The notes: generated by a model from the letters alone, not told the origin. 64,000 bases of DNA from Podarcis raffonei (GCF_027172205.1 NC_070604.1:100399851-100463850); one strand, 5' to 3'; shown: positions 1-11,955, counted from the first letter of the stretch. Program-made: numbers and translations.

Positions 1-973
1 TTATGTATAAGCTTTTCTTATCATAAACCAGAGACGTATGCTGAGGGGAGACAAAACAACATACAGATAATTCTTCATGAAAACACCACAAACACGGAAA
101 ATAAAAAAGCATTAACTTTTGCACAGAAAAAGCTTTCTCCAAAAAGGGGAAAATCTAGTTCTGCATATATAGGACCTGCATGTGTCATAAGAAGGCTAGG
201 GAATGAAGCAGCCACATCCTTTGCTTACAGTGTGGTTGTGTGCAATGCACAGCAAACACAGTGCCAATGAGACCCCATCCACCATCTTTATCTGCCCAGA
301 GGCATATCTGAGCCATGCTGAGCACACTAAGCATTTTAAGCACTAAGCATGTTAAGTACCCTGCAGTGCCCCTAACGTCTGGTGCTAACACAACACAATG
401 CCTGGGTGTATTACTGAAAACATTTTCCCCTGAAAACTCAACAATTAAATGAATTTCAAACCAACCAAGTGGCTGGCAATCCATTCCCACACAAGGAAGT
501 GTGTCAAACATTCAGGTCCTTCAAAGTCTTGGAAGCTTGAGAGAGGCTACTTGGTGGTATCTCCTACACATTCCACCACGTTTGTCTTAAATCTTTACAG
601 AACCTAGAAAGAAGTACACGAGTTGAGGTGGTTTCCAATATGCATACCACCAACAGTCAAATAAACAGTTTGTTTAATCAGCTAAACAACATTTAATAAA
701 CTTAAAAGGTATCACAGATCAATCACGCAAAACATATTCTTTTAGCAAGCATTGATCATTGTTGCTAGAAGTACTTACGCAAAGGAGAAAATGCCACTTT
801 TAATCTATTAAAAACTCAACTGATTTATCGACTTCCTTTGATCAGATAAGCGCCCTAGATTCCAGTGGTTCAATTCCAAAGAAACAGGTGCAGAAACAGA
901 TATTTCTAGAAGCAACGCTCTGTCTCCTAAACTCAAGCCTGTGAGACACTGCACATGCTCAGGGACACTCTTA
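1..973. other. No recognised feature
   Basis: AT-rich DNA. The longest ORF (108 codons, minus strand, 185-511) resembles no family I know. Confidence 0.6.
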
Positions 974-1207
974 CAGTGGTACCTCGGGTTAAGTACTTAT
1001 TTCGTTCCAGAGGTCCGTACTTAACCTGAAACTGTTCTTAACCTGAAGCACCACTTTAGCTAATGGGGCCTCCCACTGCCGCCGGAGCACGATTTCTGTT
1101 CTCATCCTGAAGCAAAGTTCTTAACCTGAGGTACTATTTCTGGGTTAGCAGAATCTGTAACCTGAAGTGTATGTAACCTGAAGCGTATGTAACCCGAGGT
1201 ACCACTG
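974..1207 (+). mobile_element. Tigger-like MITE copy 1
   Basis: Terminal inverted repeats CAGTGGTACCTCGGGTTA and TAACCCGAGGTACCACTG are flanked by TA on both sides, the target of Tc1/mariner-pogo elements. The inside is made of degenerate cttaacctga words and has no coding capacity. Confidence 0.85.
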
Positions 1208-1489
1208 TAGTAAGAAAGCTTTTAAGGGTTCACAGTGCTTCAAGCGCACATTCTCAATAACTATCTCAATATTATGATTGTTTATGAACAGTGCTTATGA
1301 AGTATTATCATCACTGTATTGCAAACGTGGAGACGGACAGAAAAACAGCAGCTTACCCAACGGGGTGGCTGAGAGATAGGAGCTTAGCTTAGGCCATACA
1401 ACAAGTTTGTGGGTAAGCTACCATTTGAACCAAAAACTTCCTGCTCATAACTCACTCTTTGCTATCAGTGGTACAGCAGCTCTCATCGT

Positions 1490-1656
1490 TATTTAATTTA
1501 TTTTTACATTTACAACCGACCATTTCCTCTGAAGACCTCGAGGTGGCATACATGATTCTCCTCATTTTATGTTCGCCTTTCATAGTGGACGGGGGATTTG
1601 AACCTTGGTCTCCCAAGTCCTAGTCCAACACTCTAACCACTACACTACACCACCAC
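1490..1656 (-). mobile_element. tRNA-derived SINE
   Basis: On the minus strand tgtagtggttagagtgttgg (A box) and ggttcaaatcccc (B box) lie about 40 bp apart, followed by a body and an A/T tail. This is a common lizard SINE head. Confidence 0.75.
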
Positions 1657-2264
1657 ACTTATTACTTCTCACACTCATACATACACACTCTTTCCAAAGA
1701 GGAGTAGTACACGGATCAAAGCATGGTGAAGCCTGGCATTTTTCTTACATCCACCCATGCACACAAAAGCAGACCACCCAAAAAGGTGTAGTTGGGCTCA
1801 TACCTCAGCTGTTGACATCAACACCTTACATTTAAAACAACCTTATACCCTCTTTGACACTAAAGGAAAATTGGGGGCTGTATATCCTTAACAAACTATA
1901 GTTTCTAGGACACTTTCCCGGGACTCTGATTTATATAGCAACCCTGAACATGTTCAGAACATATACCTTCACCAACTTCCAAATCGCTTCCCAGCCTGAT
2001 TCAAAATGCTGATTTTGACATACATGTTTGGGACATGAATAACGCCCCCCCCCGTATGCACCTGTACCCATGCCCCAAGACCTTTCTCCAAGCGCCCTCT
2101 CAAAGAGAGGCTACAAAGCGGCTGGACCACTGTGTCTGGCGGCGACAGAGAAACATGCAGATCAGAGAAGAGACACATTGCATCTGAACTAATGCTTACC
2201 ATACATTATGTGAACAAACCTTGCAATTCCTCTACAACTAAACAGTCAGAGCTTGTACTTTTTG
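1657..2264. other. No recognised feature
   Basis: Ordinary intergenic or intronic DNA with a short C run near 2046. Confidence 0.6.
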
Positions 2265-2870
2265 CATTTATTATTATTATTAATTAGTTAAATCTGTATA
2301 CCACTCTATACCCAAAATGCTAAGGGCAGTTACAACATAAAATCACAATATAAAATCACAAAATACATAATAAAAGCAACCCAATAAACAACCTATAGTG
2401 GTACCTCAGGTTAAATACTTAATTCGTTCCGGAGTTCCGTTGTTAACCTGAAACTGTTCTTAACCTGAAACACCAGCACAGTTTCTGTTCTCATCCTGAA
2501 GCAAAGTTCTTAACCCGAGGTAATATTTCTGGGTTAGCAGAGTCTGTAACCTGAAGCGTATGTAACCTGAAGTGTATGTAACCCGAGGTACCACTGTATT
2601 TCCCACTACCTTTTAAAAGGGCATTGGGTGTCAATCAGCCAAAGGCCTTATTAACGAGAAATGTTTACATCTGGCACCTAAAGGTGTATAACGAAAGCGT
2701 CAGCAGAACCTCCCTAGGAAGAGCATTGCTTAAACGGGGAGCCACTACAGAAAAGGCCTGTTCTTGTGTTGCCACCCTCCGGACCTCTCATGGAGGAGGC
2801 ACACGACGAAGGGCCTCAGAAGATGATCTCAGGGTCTGGGTAGGTTCATATGGAAAGCATTTCGTTTCTG
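2265..2870 (-). mobile_element. LINE 3' fragment (L2/CR1 group), interrupted by a MITE
   Basis: The minus-strand tail (TAA)n-type and tataccactctatacccaaa are followed, after the MITE, by ccaccctccggacctctcat and gaagggcctcagaagatgat. The same order recurs at 9340-10000. Confidence 0.65.
2396..2596 (+). mobile_element. Tigger-like MITE copy 2, nested in a LINE fragment
   Basis: Same termini as copy 1, with TA on both sides. LINE 3' sequence on either side (2265-2395 and 2599-2870) shows it landed in an older LINE copy. It is 201 bp, with an internal deletion relative to copy 1. Confidence 0.85.
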
Positions 2871-4299
2871 TCTAAAACTCGATGCTTAAAATGTCACTCC
2901 TAAAAAAAAAAATGCCCCACCCCAATCACTGGTGCACATGTCTAACTTACCCTGACGATTCATGCAGCTGATGGAAATAGACTAGTTCCACCAAGACTCA
3001 GGCCAGGATGAGGAACCTACCAGGGCCACATTCCCTTCCAGGCTTCCTTTCAGTAGTCCAGAAGCAAAAATGGAAGTGGCAACAAACACAAGTTCTACCT
3101 CCTTGGTACAGTAGGCTAGTTTCTCTACACCCAAATCTAGCTTCCATTCAGGCCAGTATGAGGCAGGAGTTGAAGGACATAATATTCCAGCCACGCAAAA
3201 ATATCTTTGTTTCCGACCTCTGGTTCAGGCCATAATAAATATGTTAGTCTTTAAGGTTAGTCTTGAAGGTGCCACAAGAGAGTGGGTTGGTCTTGGTCTT
3301 CTAAAAGTGGAGATCTAGCTCCACGCTCCAATCCTAAACACACTAAGCAGTTAAGTCCTATTGATCACAGTGGGACTAACTTCTGAGCAGGGATGCAGGT
3401 TTGCTGTTGACCACGATGCTCCACCAGCATTTTGGTGAACACTGCAGATTATATCACATTAAAAAACTACTAAGCTGGCAAGAGATTCCAAACCAATTAG
3501 GCACATGGTTTCCCCCACATTAATATACTTTAATCTCATAGCCAAGAACCACATTCACACTATACATCTGGAAACCTACAAACTGACTCTGGAGAATTTT
3601 AAACCAGGGTTGACATATGATTAAAGACACCTTAGACGATTAATTGAATAATTTAAAAAACTGCTTATGAATTAAAACAAAAGAAAAACAGGCATATTTT
3701 GCTTTTAAGCTTAATGCTCATAGTCACAATTCAGGGATGAATATGCAAGAAAAGGACAAGTGGCTCTTCTAACATGGAGCCCAGTTGCCTACAATTTCAT
3801 ACATATTTGTTTTAAAAATAATTAAACATTCTATTTAAAATAAACTGCTACCAGGTTAACGCGGACAACTTTTGTGGGTGGTCAAAGGGTATTTTTTTAA
3901 ACTGACTAATCAATGAAAAGTTGCAGATCTCATTTTAACCTCTTGGGTGAAGCATGTGAATCCTGCATTAACCCAAATTACACAAGCAGATATGGATTCT
4001 GTTCATGCAACGCTCTCGGAGTCAGACTCTGGAAACAAGGAAAATATATATGGTCTCAGGACCGGCCTTGCATATTCCCCTTCTCCGGTTGCTATATTTT
4101 TATATGAAACACAACCGCAACACACAACCGTATTCATTTATGGGTTTTTTCAGGCACTGACTCATCTCTGTTTAAAAAAAAAAATGCATCCATCTTACTT
4201 TAAGTGCCTCTTTCCTTTTGATGAATGCTAAGCGAACGCTACGGGGAAAGAAAGCATGGGTGTACGGGCTTAGGGAGTGGCCAAGATGCAAATCTCTCG
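2871..4299. other. No recognised gene
   Basis: AT-rich DNA with a decayed copy of the short palindromic repeat near 3340-3400. Words near 3010-3130 (gggccacattcccttccagg) recur near 10185, suggesting an unclassified repeat. Confidence 0.5.
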
Positions 4300-4356
4300 C
4301 TTTCTAATTTCCCACCGACTGGAAGCAGGTAGGTAAGGCAGCGTGTGCGATCCGCC

Positions 4357-4391
4357 GTTGCCAGATCCTCGCATATGGTTGCCAGATCCTC
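4357..4391 (+). repeat. 21-bp tandem duplication in the CpG island
   Basis: The word gttgccagatcctc occurs twice with a period of 21 bp, separated by gcatatg. Confidence 0.7.
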
Positions 4392-5157
4392 TTGCCACAC
4401 CGCGGGCAGCTCCCTGTACACGCACTCGATTTAAAAGATCACGCTGCCCTCTTCCCGCCCCACCCCCCGCAGTGCGAGGACTCGCCTCGATCCGATTTAA
4501 AAAAACACTCACGGCCTTGCACCTTACTTAAGGACGCACGCAGCCAGGGGGACATTTAGTTATAATAAAATAATAATCATAATAATAGCCAGGCTTAATG
4601 ATCTCCTTCTTCTCTCTCTCCTCCTGCTGGGATATCTTGCAGGAAGGAGCAGGAGGCAGGGAGGGCCTCGCCCACTCAGTCCTACATACCGAAAGTGAGT
4701 GAACTTACAAACTTAAAAAGAAAAAAGAAAAAGTTGAGTTTGCAAGCTCCGTGCAAGAATGGATGTTGTTAAGCGTTTTGCCTACCTGGTGCAAGTCTGC
4801 AACAAGTGCATGCAGGGTCCGTGTGGGCGCAGTTTTTAATACATATAATGGATCTATATTGTGCAGCGACGGGGCAATTGCAATTTTAATTTATTACTGA
4901 GCTGCTATTTACTCGGGTCCTACTTTGCTTACAGTACAAGCTCTTGCTGTAAACAAATATCGCTCCGCCAGGAAATATATACTTGCATATCTACACGCAA
5001 CCCCGCCGCCTCCGCCCCCTCTTCTCCCCCCCCCCCCGTGCAATGCACCCTCCTCCCCTCCGCGACTGTACAGGGGGGAGACGGAGAGAGAGGTGGAAAT
5101 AACTAATCTTCGCTCTTTCCCAAGCCCACGCCAGGAGGAGAAGCTCAAGGGAGCTGG

Positions 5158-5167
5158 ACTTACCTTG
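5158..5167 (-). other. Strong minus-strand splice donor, candidate end of a noncoding first exon
   Basis: Read on the minus strand the site is CAAG|GTAAGT, a perfect consensus donor whose exon would end at 5164. It lies inside the CpG island, which fits a 5' UTR exon of a gene transcribed leftwards. Weaker alternatives on the same strand are near 4507 (GTGAGT) and 4710 (GTAAGT). Confidence 0.4.
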
Positions 5168-6560
5168 TGCATGAAATTCCTTGCATGCCACTTTAGGGTG
5201 GGGGCTCTGCCCCCCCTCTCTCTTAATCTCTGGTGCAAAATCCCCGTGTCAGCAAAACGCTGTCAAATTATTTTCGTGCAAAAGGGGGGGGAGAGAAAGC
5301 AGAAGCAAAAAGGGGAGGCGGCTAGGAGAGAAAATCGAATCACTCCGCCGAGATGGGTCTGGTCCTGAGTTTGCAAACCAGGAAGTAAGGTGTCAGTGGC
5401 GGCAGTTAGTAGCAGAGCGCGGAGCCCTTCGCCGGGGTCTCCTGTCTTAAGGAGTGACCTGCGGGCTGGGAGCAAACTCCGGCAATTTAGCGGCGTGTCT
5501 TCCTGGGGTTTTCAGTAGGGAGGGTGTTTTCTCTCTCTCTCTTTTTTTTGCACTGCCCCACTCGTTTCCCTTTTCTAAGGGCTGCAGTTCCCATGCAGCA
5601 GGTACGGAGGACAAACCCACCTCCCCATGCGCTGCTGCCTGTCCGAGCTGTCGGCGGCGCCCCGGGCCAGCTTCCCGGGTGGCGAGCAGCAATTGCACTC
5701 GGGGGCCAGGAGATTCCCGGTGACGCTCCAGGCTCGGGGTGTGCAAACATACACACACACACCCTGCGTGCATGGCGCGCCGTTTCCTCGTTCCCTGCTT
5801 CGTAACTCGGATCTTTCTTGAATCCGAGCAGAGTTGGGCGGAGGGCGGGTTCCATTTCTGCAAAGGAGCCGAGGAGGAAGAGGGTGCGTTTGAAACACAT
5901 CCTGGAGTAGGCATGCGGCCCGATCCGACGCGTGTTTGCTCGGAAATGAAGCCTGCAGTATTTATCGGGGCTTATAAGACTGTGCCCCCCCCGCAAAACA
6001 AACACACCCGAAGCCCTATATATGGATGTCTTGACTGTAATCCTGGCAGCAAGCCCCATTCACACGGGGACTCGCGAGGAAACGTCCACAGGATCGCGCT
6101 GCAAGAAAGCGCCCTGGGGAGTTTGGCTTTGTGCCCGCCCCCTCCCTGGTCGGGGAGACGCAGGAAGACAGTGCCGCTTCGCAGCAGGGTGTGGGCTCCT
6201 CGTACTGTACGCTTCCCCGCCGCCCTCCCACCCCTAACGCCATGACTGCAAAACGTGGGGAGGTGGGTGGGGGGGACTCCTCCTGGGAGCGCCCCCCACT
6301 GGCTTGTGATTGGCGCAGCGCTCCGACGTGAGCCCGCGGGCGGTGCTCTCTCCCCGCCTCCCTTCCCCAGCACTTCTCAGAAAAGAAACTTGCAGTATTC
6401 GTCGCAGTCAGATGCCTCTCCATTTTCATTTTTTTATTTGGCAAGCCGTCGCGGGTTAAAAAGAGCGCTTGTATGCGCAAGACGTTTATTACTGCCTAAG
6501 GTTGCCAGCGTCTTCTTTCCCCCCTGTTTAAGGCGCCTGTGCCTTTTGCAGCAGAGTGGC

Positions 6561-7152
6561 AAGCAGCGTGTTTTTTTTTAATGGGGGAGGGGGAGCTTTG
6601 CCTATACGTATTGACATCAGCATGCTGGGGAAGGCTTAGTTCTTAGTTGTCAAGCCTGCCGTTAACGGCACAGGAGCCAAGCTGCGAGGGGAAGTTGGCA
6701 ACCTTGCATGACTTAGCCGCCGTTGGGTGTGCTTCTGGATAGTAACTTAGATCTGAGTTCCATGTTTGCGTGTTCATTACTTCATGATCTTCCTGTTTGA
6801 ATGAACCTTTGCAGGTATAAGCTCAGCTCAGATAGCATCAAATGCAATACGTTACAGGGGACTTGATTTGCTACATCCAGCACATTCATAAAACGTCCAC
6901 CATTAAACTGTAAACGTAGCACTAGTAGTATATTTGTGATGAAAGATCCAAGGAAGTGTTTGAATCCTTTCCCTGCCAGCATGCCTGAAGGTGTCAGATC
7001 CGGAATGAGTTGTGTGACCAGTTTTGATGCAAGGAAGAAGGAGTTGGGTAGAGTGAGCTAAACGAATGCAATGTCACTGTTTGGTGGCAGGAGTGGGATC
7101 CATCACTAAAAATTGCAGGGTGAGGGGTCCTCTCTCCCTAAATAGGCGCACT
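6561..7152. other. No recognised feature
   Basis: Transition from the CpG island to AT-rich DNA. Nothing identifiable. Confidence 0.6.
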
Positions 7153-7662
7153 CATAGCTGTCAACCATCCCTTATTTGGTGGGAAACTCCCTTATCCCAG
7201 CGCCATGTCCCGCTGCTGACCCTTATTGATGATGTCCCTTAAATTTCCCGGGTTTCAAAGGAAGCAGCTCCTCTCCCTCCCTCCCTGCCGGCCAGGGAGG
7301 AGGGAGGCTCCAACTGTGTTGCTTGGCTGTGTTGCTCACCCAATAAGGAGTCTAAGAATGACTGGGGGATGGAGCTTGCATGCCTTGTGCCGTTCAAATC
7401 GGCCACATTGCCTGGGGACTCGCCTTTGCTCAGCGCTTCCCAGCGGAGAGGTGACGGTGGTTTCCTTGCTGCATCCCCTTTGCCGGGTTGCTGCGCTGTG
7501 GGAACCACCGCTTGAGGCTTTGTTTGGCTGCTGGCTGGGCTTTCTGCCTTTGGCTCAGAAGTTGAACATACCTGTTCCCGGAAAATCCCTTATTTGGCTG
7601 CTGATCCCTTATTTTTGAGGCTGCTGGTCCCTTATTTTCAAATCTGTAAGTTGACAGCTATG
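7153..7662 (+). mobile_element. hAT-type non-autonomous element, copy 1
   Basis: The inverted ends are CATAGCTGTCAAC and GTTGACAGCTATG. The 8-bp flanks are identical (ggcgcact at 7145-7152 and 7663-7670). Repeated words of the form ggtcccttattt occur near the right end. A 130-codon ORF inside is not conserved in frame between copies and is not taken as a gene. Confidence 0.85.
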
Positions 7663-7670
7663 GGCGCACT

Positions 7671-8312
7671 CATGTTCAGTCAGCCATTTCCTCCAAGTGG
7701 AGTAAGGCCACCCCCACCCCCCAACCCAACTGATGCTCAGCTTTCCAGGGCTACTTAGCTTGGACAATCTGGTGGAGGGCTTGCCTCATTCTTTTTCATT
7801 GTACATACTTCTGAAAACTTCTGATGCTTTCCTCTTGTGGGCTCATTTTGGCTCCCCTTCAGTCAGCAACCCAGTGAAAGGGAGGGTTGTTTTTTATCCC
7901 AAACCTTGCTCTGGATAATCATCTCAAGAATCGCTGTTATTATTGATCTAAAACATTTTTAAGTTCGCTCTTGAGCCAAAAAAGCTCCTGGCGTGTTTAC
8001 ACAAAAGAAAAGAGATATGGAATCAAGTCTTACTGAGTTAATTAGGGCTTTCTTGCAGGTAAGTAGGTAGAAGATTGCAACCTTGGTCTCATAGCAGCCC
8101 TGTGAAATAGGTCAGTCTGACGTGCTCAAAACCACAACATGATCTCATTTGAAGGCTATTTCACTCATACAAAAACTAAGCAGGGTTTTGTCAGCAAGCA
8201 GACTCTGGTAGGTGTACCCGTGTGATCTACACCTTTGCCGCATTCACACTACAGGGGGCCCAGGTGGGAATTCAAACCTGGCTTGTATCCAGAGCCAACA
8301 TGGAAGCTAATA
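7671..8312. other. No recognised feature
   Basis: Unique-looking DNA between two transposons. Confidence 0.55.
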
Positions 8313-8543
8313 CGGTGGTACCTTGGGTTACAGACGCTTCAGGTTACAGATGCTTTAGGTTACAGACTCCACTAACCCAGAAATAGTACCTCGGGTTAAG
8401 AACTTTGCTTCGGGATGAGAACAGAAATCGCACAGCGGCAGCGGGAGGCCCCATTAGCTAAAGTGGTACCTCAGGTTAAGAATAGTTTCGGGATAAGAAC
8501 TGACCTCCAGAACGAATTAAGTTCTTAACCTGAGGTACCACTG
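8313..8543 (-). mobile_element. Tigger-like MITE copy 3, reverse orientation
   Basis: The copy reads as the reverse complement of copy 1, beginning ggtaccttgggttacag and ending cctgaggtaccactg. The right-hand TA has decayed. Confidence 0.82.
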
Positions 8544-8997
8544 TTATCCATGCAGCCTGGTCCCACCCCTAGCACCCCTGCGTGCTCAGCCCCAGACCTT
8601 CCCAGGGGGCTTCTACCTATGTTTGCTTGAACACAAGTAGAAGCTTCCATGCAATTGGGAGACCCACTTCATAAGGCTCCCTGCCTAGCACTGCAACAGA
8701 GAGGGCAGGGCCAGCATGCAGCTGCTGGGGCGTGGGGCTTGAAACATGTGAGGGGAAATCTTGTATAGGTGTGAGGGCTGTGGCCTTCATTCCCTACTAT
8801 CAGGTTCCCAGAAGCAGCTGGCTGGTTACTATTGGAAACAGGGAAGTGGATTAAGTAGATCTCGAACTGAAAAGCTAGTATCTCTTGATCATGTTCTCAA
8901 TTTTGTTGAATTAATGAACCTAAGTAGTTTGGGTTGGATCTTGAATGAATGCACAATTAATTGTTAATGTTTTTAATTTTATTGTGCATTATCTTCT
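8544..8997. other. No recognised feature
   Basis: Unique-looking DNA between a Tigger-like MITE and an L2-like 3' end. Nothing identifiable. Confidence 0.55.
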
Positions 8998-9072
8998 TTA
9001 GTGGGCTGTGCAAACCGCTATTCTGGGGCTGGGGAAACCCAGCCAGATGGGCAGGGTATAAATAATAAATTA
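8998..9072 (+). mobile_element. L2-like LINE 3' end
   Basis: Contains ggggaaacccagccagatgg followed by gcagggtataaataataaat, the diagnostic 3' end of the abundant L2-like family in this genome. Confidence 0.7.
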
Positions 9073-9258
9073 CAGTCGTACCTTGGAAGTCGAACGCCTT
9101 GCAAGTCGAATGTTTTGGCTCCCAAACGCCGCAAACCTGGAAGTGAGTGTTCTGGTTTGCAAACGTTCTTTGGAACCTGAACATCTGACACGGAGCTTCC
9201 TGCAGCCAATTGGAAGCTGCACCTTGGTTTCCAAATGTTTTGGAAATCAACCAAGGGG
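9073..9258 (+). mobile_element. Tigger-like MITE copy 4, divergent and right-truncated
   Basis: It starts cagtcgtaccttggaagtcg after TA but differs inside (aagtcgaacgcc, caaacgcc) and lacks a clear right end. It sits directly on the tail of a LINE 3' end. Confidence 0.6.
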
Positions 9259-9339
9259 GTTGGTGACATGAAAAACTTTGGGAACTACTGGAGTAGACAC
9301 TAAGTGTAGGATTTCAATGAAGCTTCACTTAAACTTCTC

Positions 9340-10000
9340 TCAGTTGTGTTGCTGTTGTTAATCAAATATGTATACCACCCTTTATCTGAAGATCCCAGGG
9401 TGGTGCATGACAGGAAAAATACAAAATGAGAACATAAAATATGTAATAAAACAGAAACAAACCAATACCCCCCCCAAACACATTTGGAATGTTCATCGGC
9501 CAAATGCCTGGTTGAAGAGAAAAATCACCTGGCGCCAGGTAAGCTTCCCTGAGGAGAGTATTCCGCAAGCAGGAAGCCACCTCAGAAAAGACCTATTCTT
9601 GTGTTGCCACTCTCTGCACCTCTTGTGGAAGAAGCACACAAAGAAGGGCCTCAGGTGATGACTGAAGGATCTGGGTTGGTCCATATGGAAAGTAGCGTTC
9701 CTTGAGGTATTTCAGTCCTGAGCTGTTTAAGGCTTTATAGGTCAAAAGCAGCACTTTTTTGGGGGGGACAGCACTTTGAATTGGGCTCAGAAACTAATCG
9801 GCAGCCAGTGCAGTCAGGCCAGATTCGGTGTTATATGCTCAACTGGTCTTAACCCCGGTGAGCAGCAGGGCTGCCGAATTTTACACCAGCTGAAGTTTCT
9901 GAACTGTCTTCAGAGGTAGCTTTATGTTTGATGTGTTGCAGTAATCCAACCTAGAGATTGCTGCCCTATAATGAGAGGTGTTCCAATGAATCATGTAGAG
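9340..10000 (-). mobile_element. LINE 3' fragment of the same family, longer
   Basis: Carries tataccaccctttatctgaa, gttgccactctctgcacctc, gaagggcctcaggtgatgac and cagccagtgcagtcaggcca. It is inverted with respect to the window. Confidence 0.65.
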
Positions 10001-11037
10001 GAGCAAAGTTTGTTTAATCCTGACTAAAATCAATTCATTTGGGGACATCACCATCTAAAGAATAAGGTTGGGGAACAACATCATCTTCATTAGTATGAGA
10101 AGTATTCCTAATCTGCTCTTTATTGAATATTTTCAACCCCAGAGCAGGGAAGAGTAAAGCAAAGTAATAAAGATAATGTCAAGGGCCACATTCCTTTCTA
10201 GGCAACCACTTGAGGGCCACCTGGCAAGGGTAGGGAGAGCATTAAATGCGAATTTTTACCTTTTTGTGCAGTAGGCTTGCTTCTTCACTCCTTTCCATCC
10301 ATCCAGGCTAGTTGGTTGTTGGCTTCCATCTGTCTCGGGAGACAACAGAGGAGTGCGCTCAGACAAGCAGGAAGTATTATCAGAGTTCAAGGACGCATTA
10401 CTACTTGGAAAGATACCAAGTGGGGGCTGGAAAGGGGTGTAGCGGAGGAGGAAGCAGATAGAGAGGCCTCGAGGGCCCCCACCCGACCGCTTAAGAAAGA
10501 TGTTCACAGGTTAAGTTAAATTAAGATAAAATGAATGCTGAAAATAAATTTTGAGGGTTTGCTGGAGACACGTTCAGCCCCAGGCATATTATGAAAGAAT
10601 ATAATGCAGCAACATAGTTTGAAGAGTATGCAGGTGACCTTGTTGACAGTTTCCCTATATTTAGAGGGATGTTGATAACTATTGCATGCTCTGTCCTTGG
10701 AGGATTGAAAAGGCAGAATTGGTGCGGATTAAGTGTGGGATGTGGACGAACAGCCCTCTTCCTTTGAGCACTGTCTTCAATGGATACACCGCCCTTGCTA
10801 GAGCTCATCATCATGTTAACACTGGGACTTCTCCCTGCAGCTTACTATCTTGCATTATGGTTGTTTTTATTATAAAATGTGATTTCTTTCAGCATTTTAA
10901 ATGCAGGGCCTCTGGGATGCTTGCTGGCTGAAAAGCACTAGGACATGTGATACACCTTCCTGTTTAACATTGCAATGCCTAAAAACATTTGCCTCGTTTT
11001 TTTAAATCTTGAGGCCAAATTTGTAGCCTACTACTAC
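10001..11037. other. No recognised gene
   Basis: Contains words shared with other parts of the window: gcttactatcttgcattatg near 10840 resembles 14565-14620. Decayed unclassified repeats are likely. Confidence 0.45.
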
Positions 11038-11690
11038 TATTTATTTATACCCCACCCATCTTGCTGGGTTTCCCCAGGCACTCTGGGCGGCTCCCAACAG
11101 AATATTTAAAACACGATAAAACATCAAACATTAAAAGCTTCCCTAAACAGGGCTGCCTTCAGATGTCTTCTAAAAGTCCGATAGTTGTTTATTTCTTTGA
11201 CATCTGATGCGAGAGCGTTCCAGAGGGCGGGCACCACTACCAAGAAGGCCCTCTGTCTGGTTCCCTGTAGCTTCACTTGTCGCAGTTAGGGAACCGCCAG
11301 AAGGCCCTCGGAGCTGGACCTCAGTGTCCGGGCTGAATGATGGGGGTGGAGACACTCCTTCAGGTATACAGTGGACGCTCGGGTTGCGAATGTGATCTGT
11401 GCGGGAGGCACGTTCGTAACCCACGTCTGCACATGCACGGGTTGCGACTCGGCACTTCTGCGCATGTGCAAACGCTGAAACCGGGAAGTAACCCATTCTG
11501 GTACTTCCGGGTTTCGGCGGTCCGTAACCTGAAAAAACGCAACCTGAAGCCTCTGTAAACTGAGGTATGGCTGTACTGGGCCAAGGCCGTTTAGAGCTTT
11601 AAAGGTCAGCACCAACACTTTGAATTGTGCTCGAAAAGGTACCAGGGACCAATGTAGGTCTTTCAGGACCGGTATTATATGATCTCAGTT
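11038..11690 (-). mobile_element. L2-like LINE 3' region, interrupted by MITE copy 5
   Basis: On the minus strand it encodes the end of a reverse transcriptase ([22 protein letters not shown]) and ends in the gggtataaataaat tail. The MITE at 11369-11573 splits it. Confidence 0.8.
11369..11573 (+). mobile_element. Tigger-like MITE copy 5, nested in an L2-like LINE
   Basis: It starts cagtggacgctcgggttgcg and ends ctgaggtatggctg. TA lies on both sides, so removing it restores the LINE wording ggtatactgggcc. It represents a different internal subfamily. Confidence 0.8.
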
Positions 11691-11767
11691 GCCACTCCCA
11701 GTCCCCAGTCTAGCTTTTCTTCCATCATGGAATCTAGGGATTCCAGGAGTCTCCTGTTCAGACTCTG

Positions 11768-11955
11768 AACAAACATGTAGGAAGCTGCCTTTCCCTGAGT
11801 CAGATCCTTCCTCCATCTAGCTCAGTGTACACTGACAGGCAGCAACTCTCTAGGGTTAAAGACATGAGTCTCCCAGCCCTACCTGGGAATTGTGAACTTG
11901 GAACCTTCTGCATGCAAAGCAGATAATCTACCCACTGAGCTGCTGCCTTTCCCAA
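11768..11955 (-). mobile_element. tRNA-derived SINE, second type
   Basis: On the minus strand agctcagtgggtagattatc and aaggttccaagttcacaatt give decayed A and B boxes. The body ends in gcagcttcctacatg. Confidence 0.7.

Larger units (their letters stand above)
4300..6560. promoter_or_regulatory. CpG island, probable promoter of a leftward gene
   Basis: CG-rich DNA, densest at 5600-6350, stands out from AT-rich surroundings. It carries an NF-Y-type CCAAT box read on the minus strand (gccaatca near 6305-6312) and a strong minus-strand splice donor at 5158-5167. No convincing coding sequence is present; the many ORFs here are by-products of high GC. In mammals TRERF1 lies upstream of UBR2 in divergent orientation and begins with noncoding exons, so this could be its 5' end. 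That is synteny-based inference only. Confidence 0.5.

Noticed and set aside
1490-1656. A possible functional tRNA gene on the minus strand
   Set aside because: A and B boxes are present, but the sequence cannot form a full cloverleaf and continues into a SINE body. The same holds at 11768-11955.
4861-6581. Many ORFs of 60-190 codons on both strands in the CpG island
   Set aside because: They overlap in all frames, are proline- and arginine-rich, match no family and reflect scarcity of stop codons in GC-rich DNA.
7226-7618. A 130-codon ORF in hAT copy 1
   Set aside because: The other two copies do not keep the same frame and the peptide resembles no transposase, so it is not a gene.
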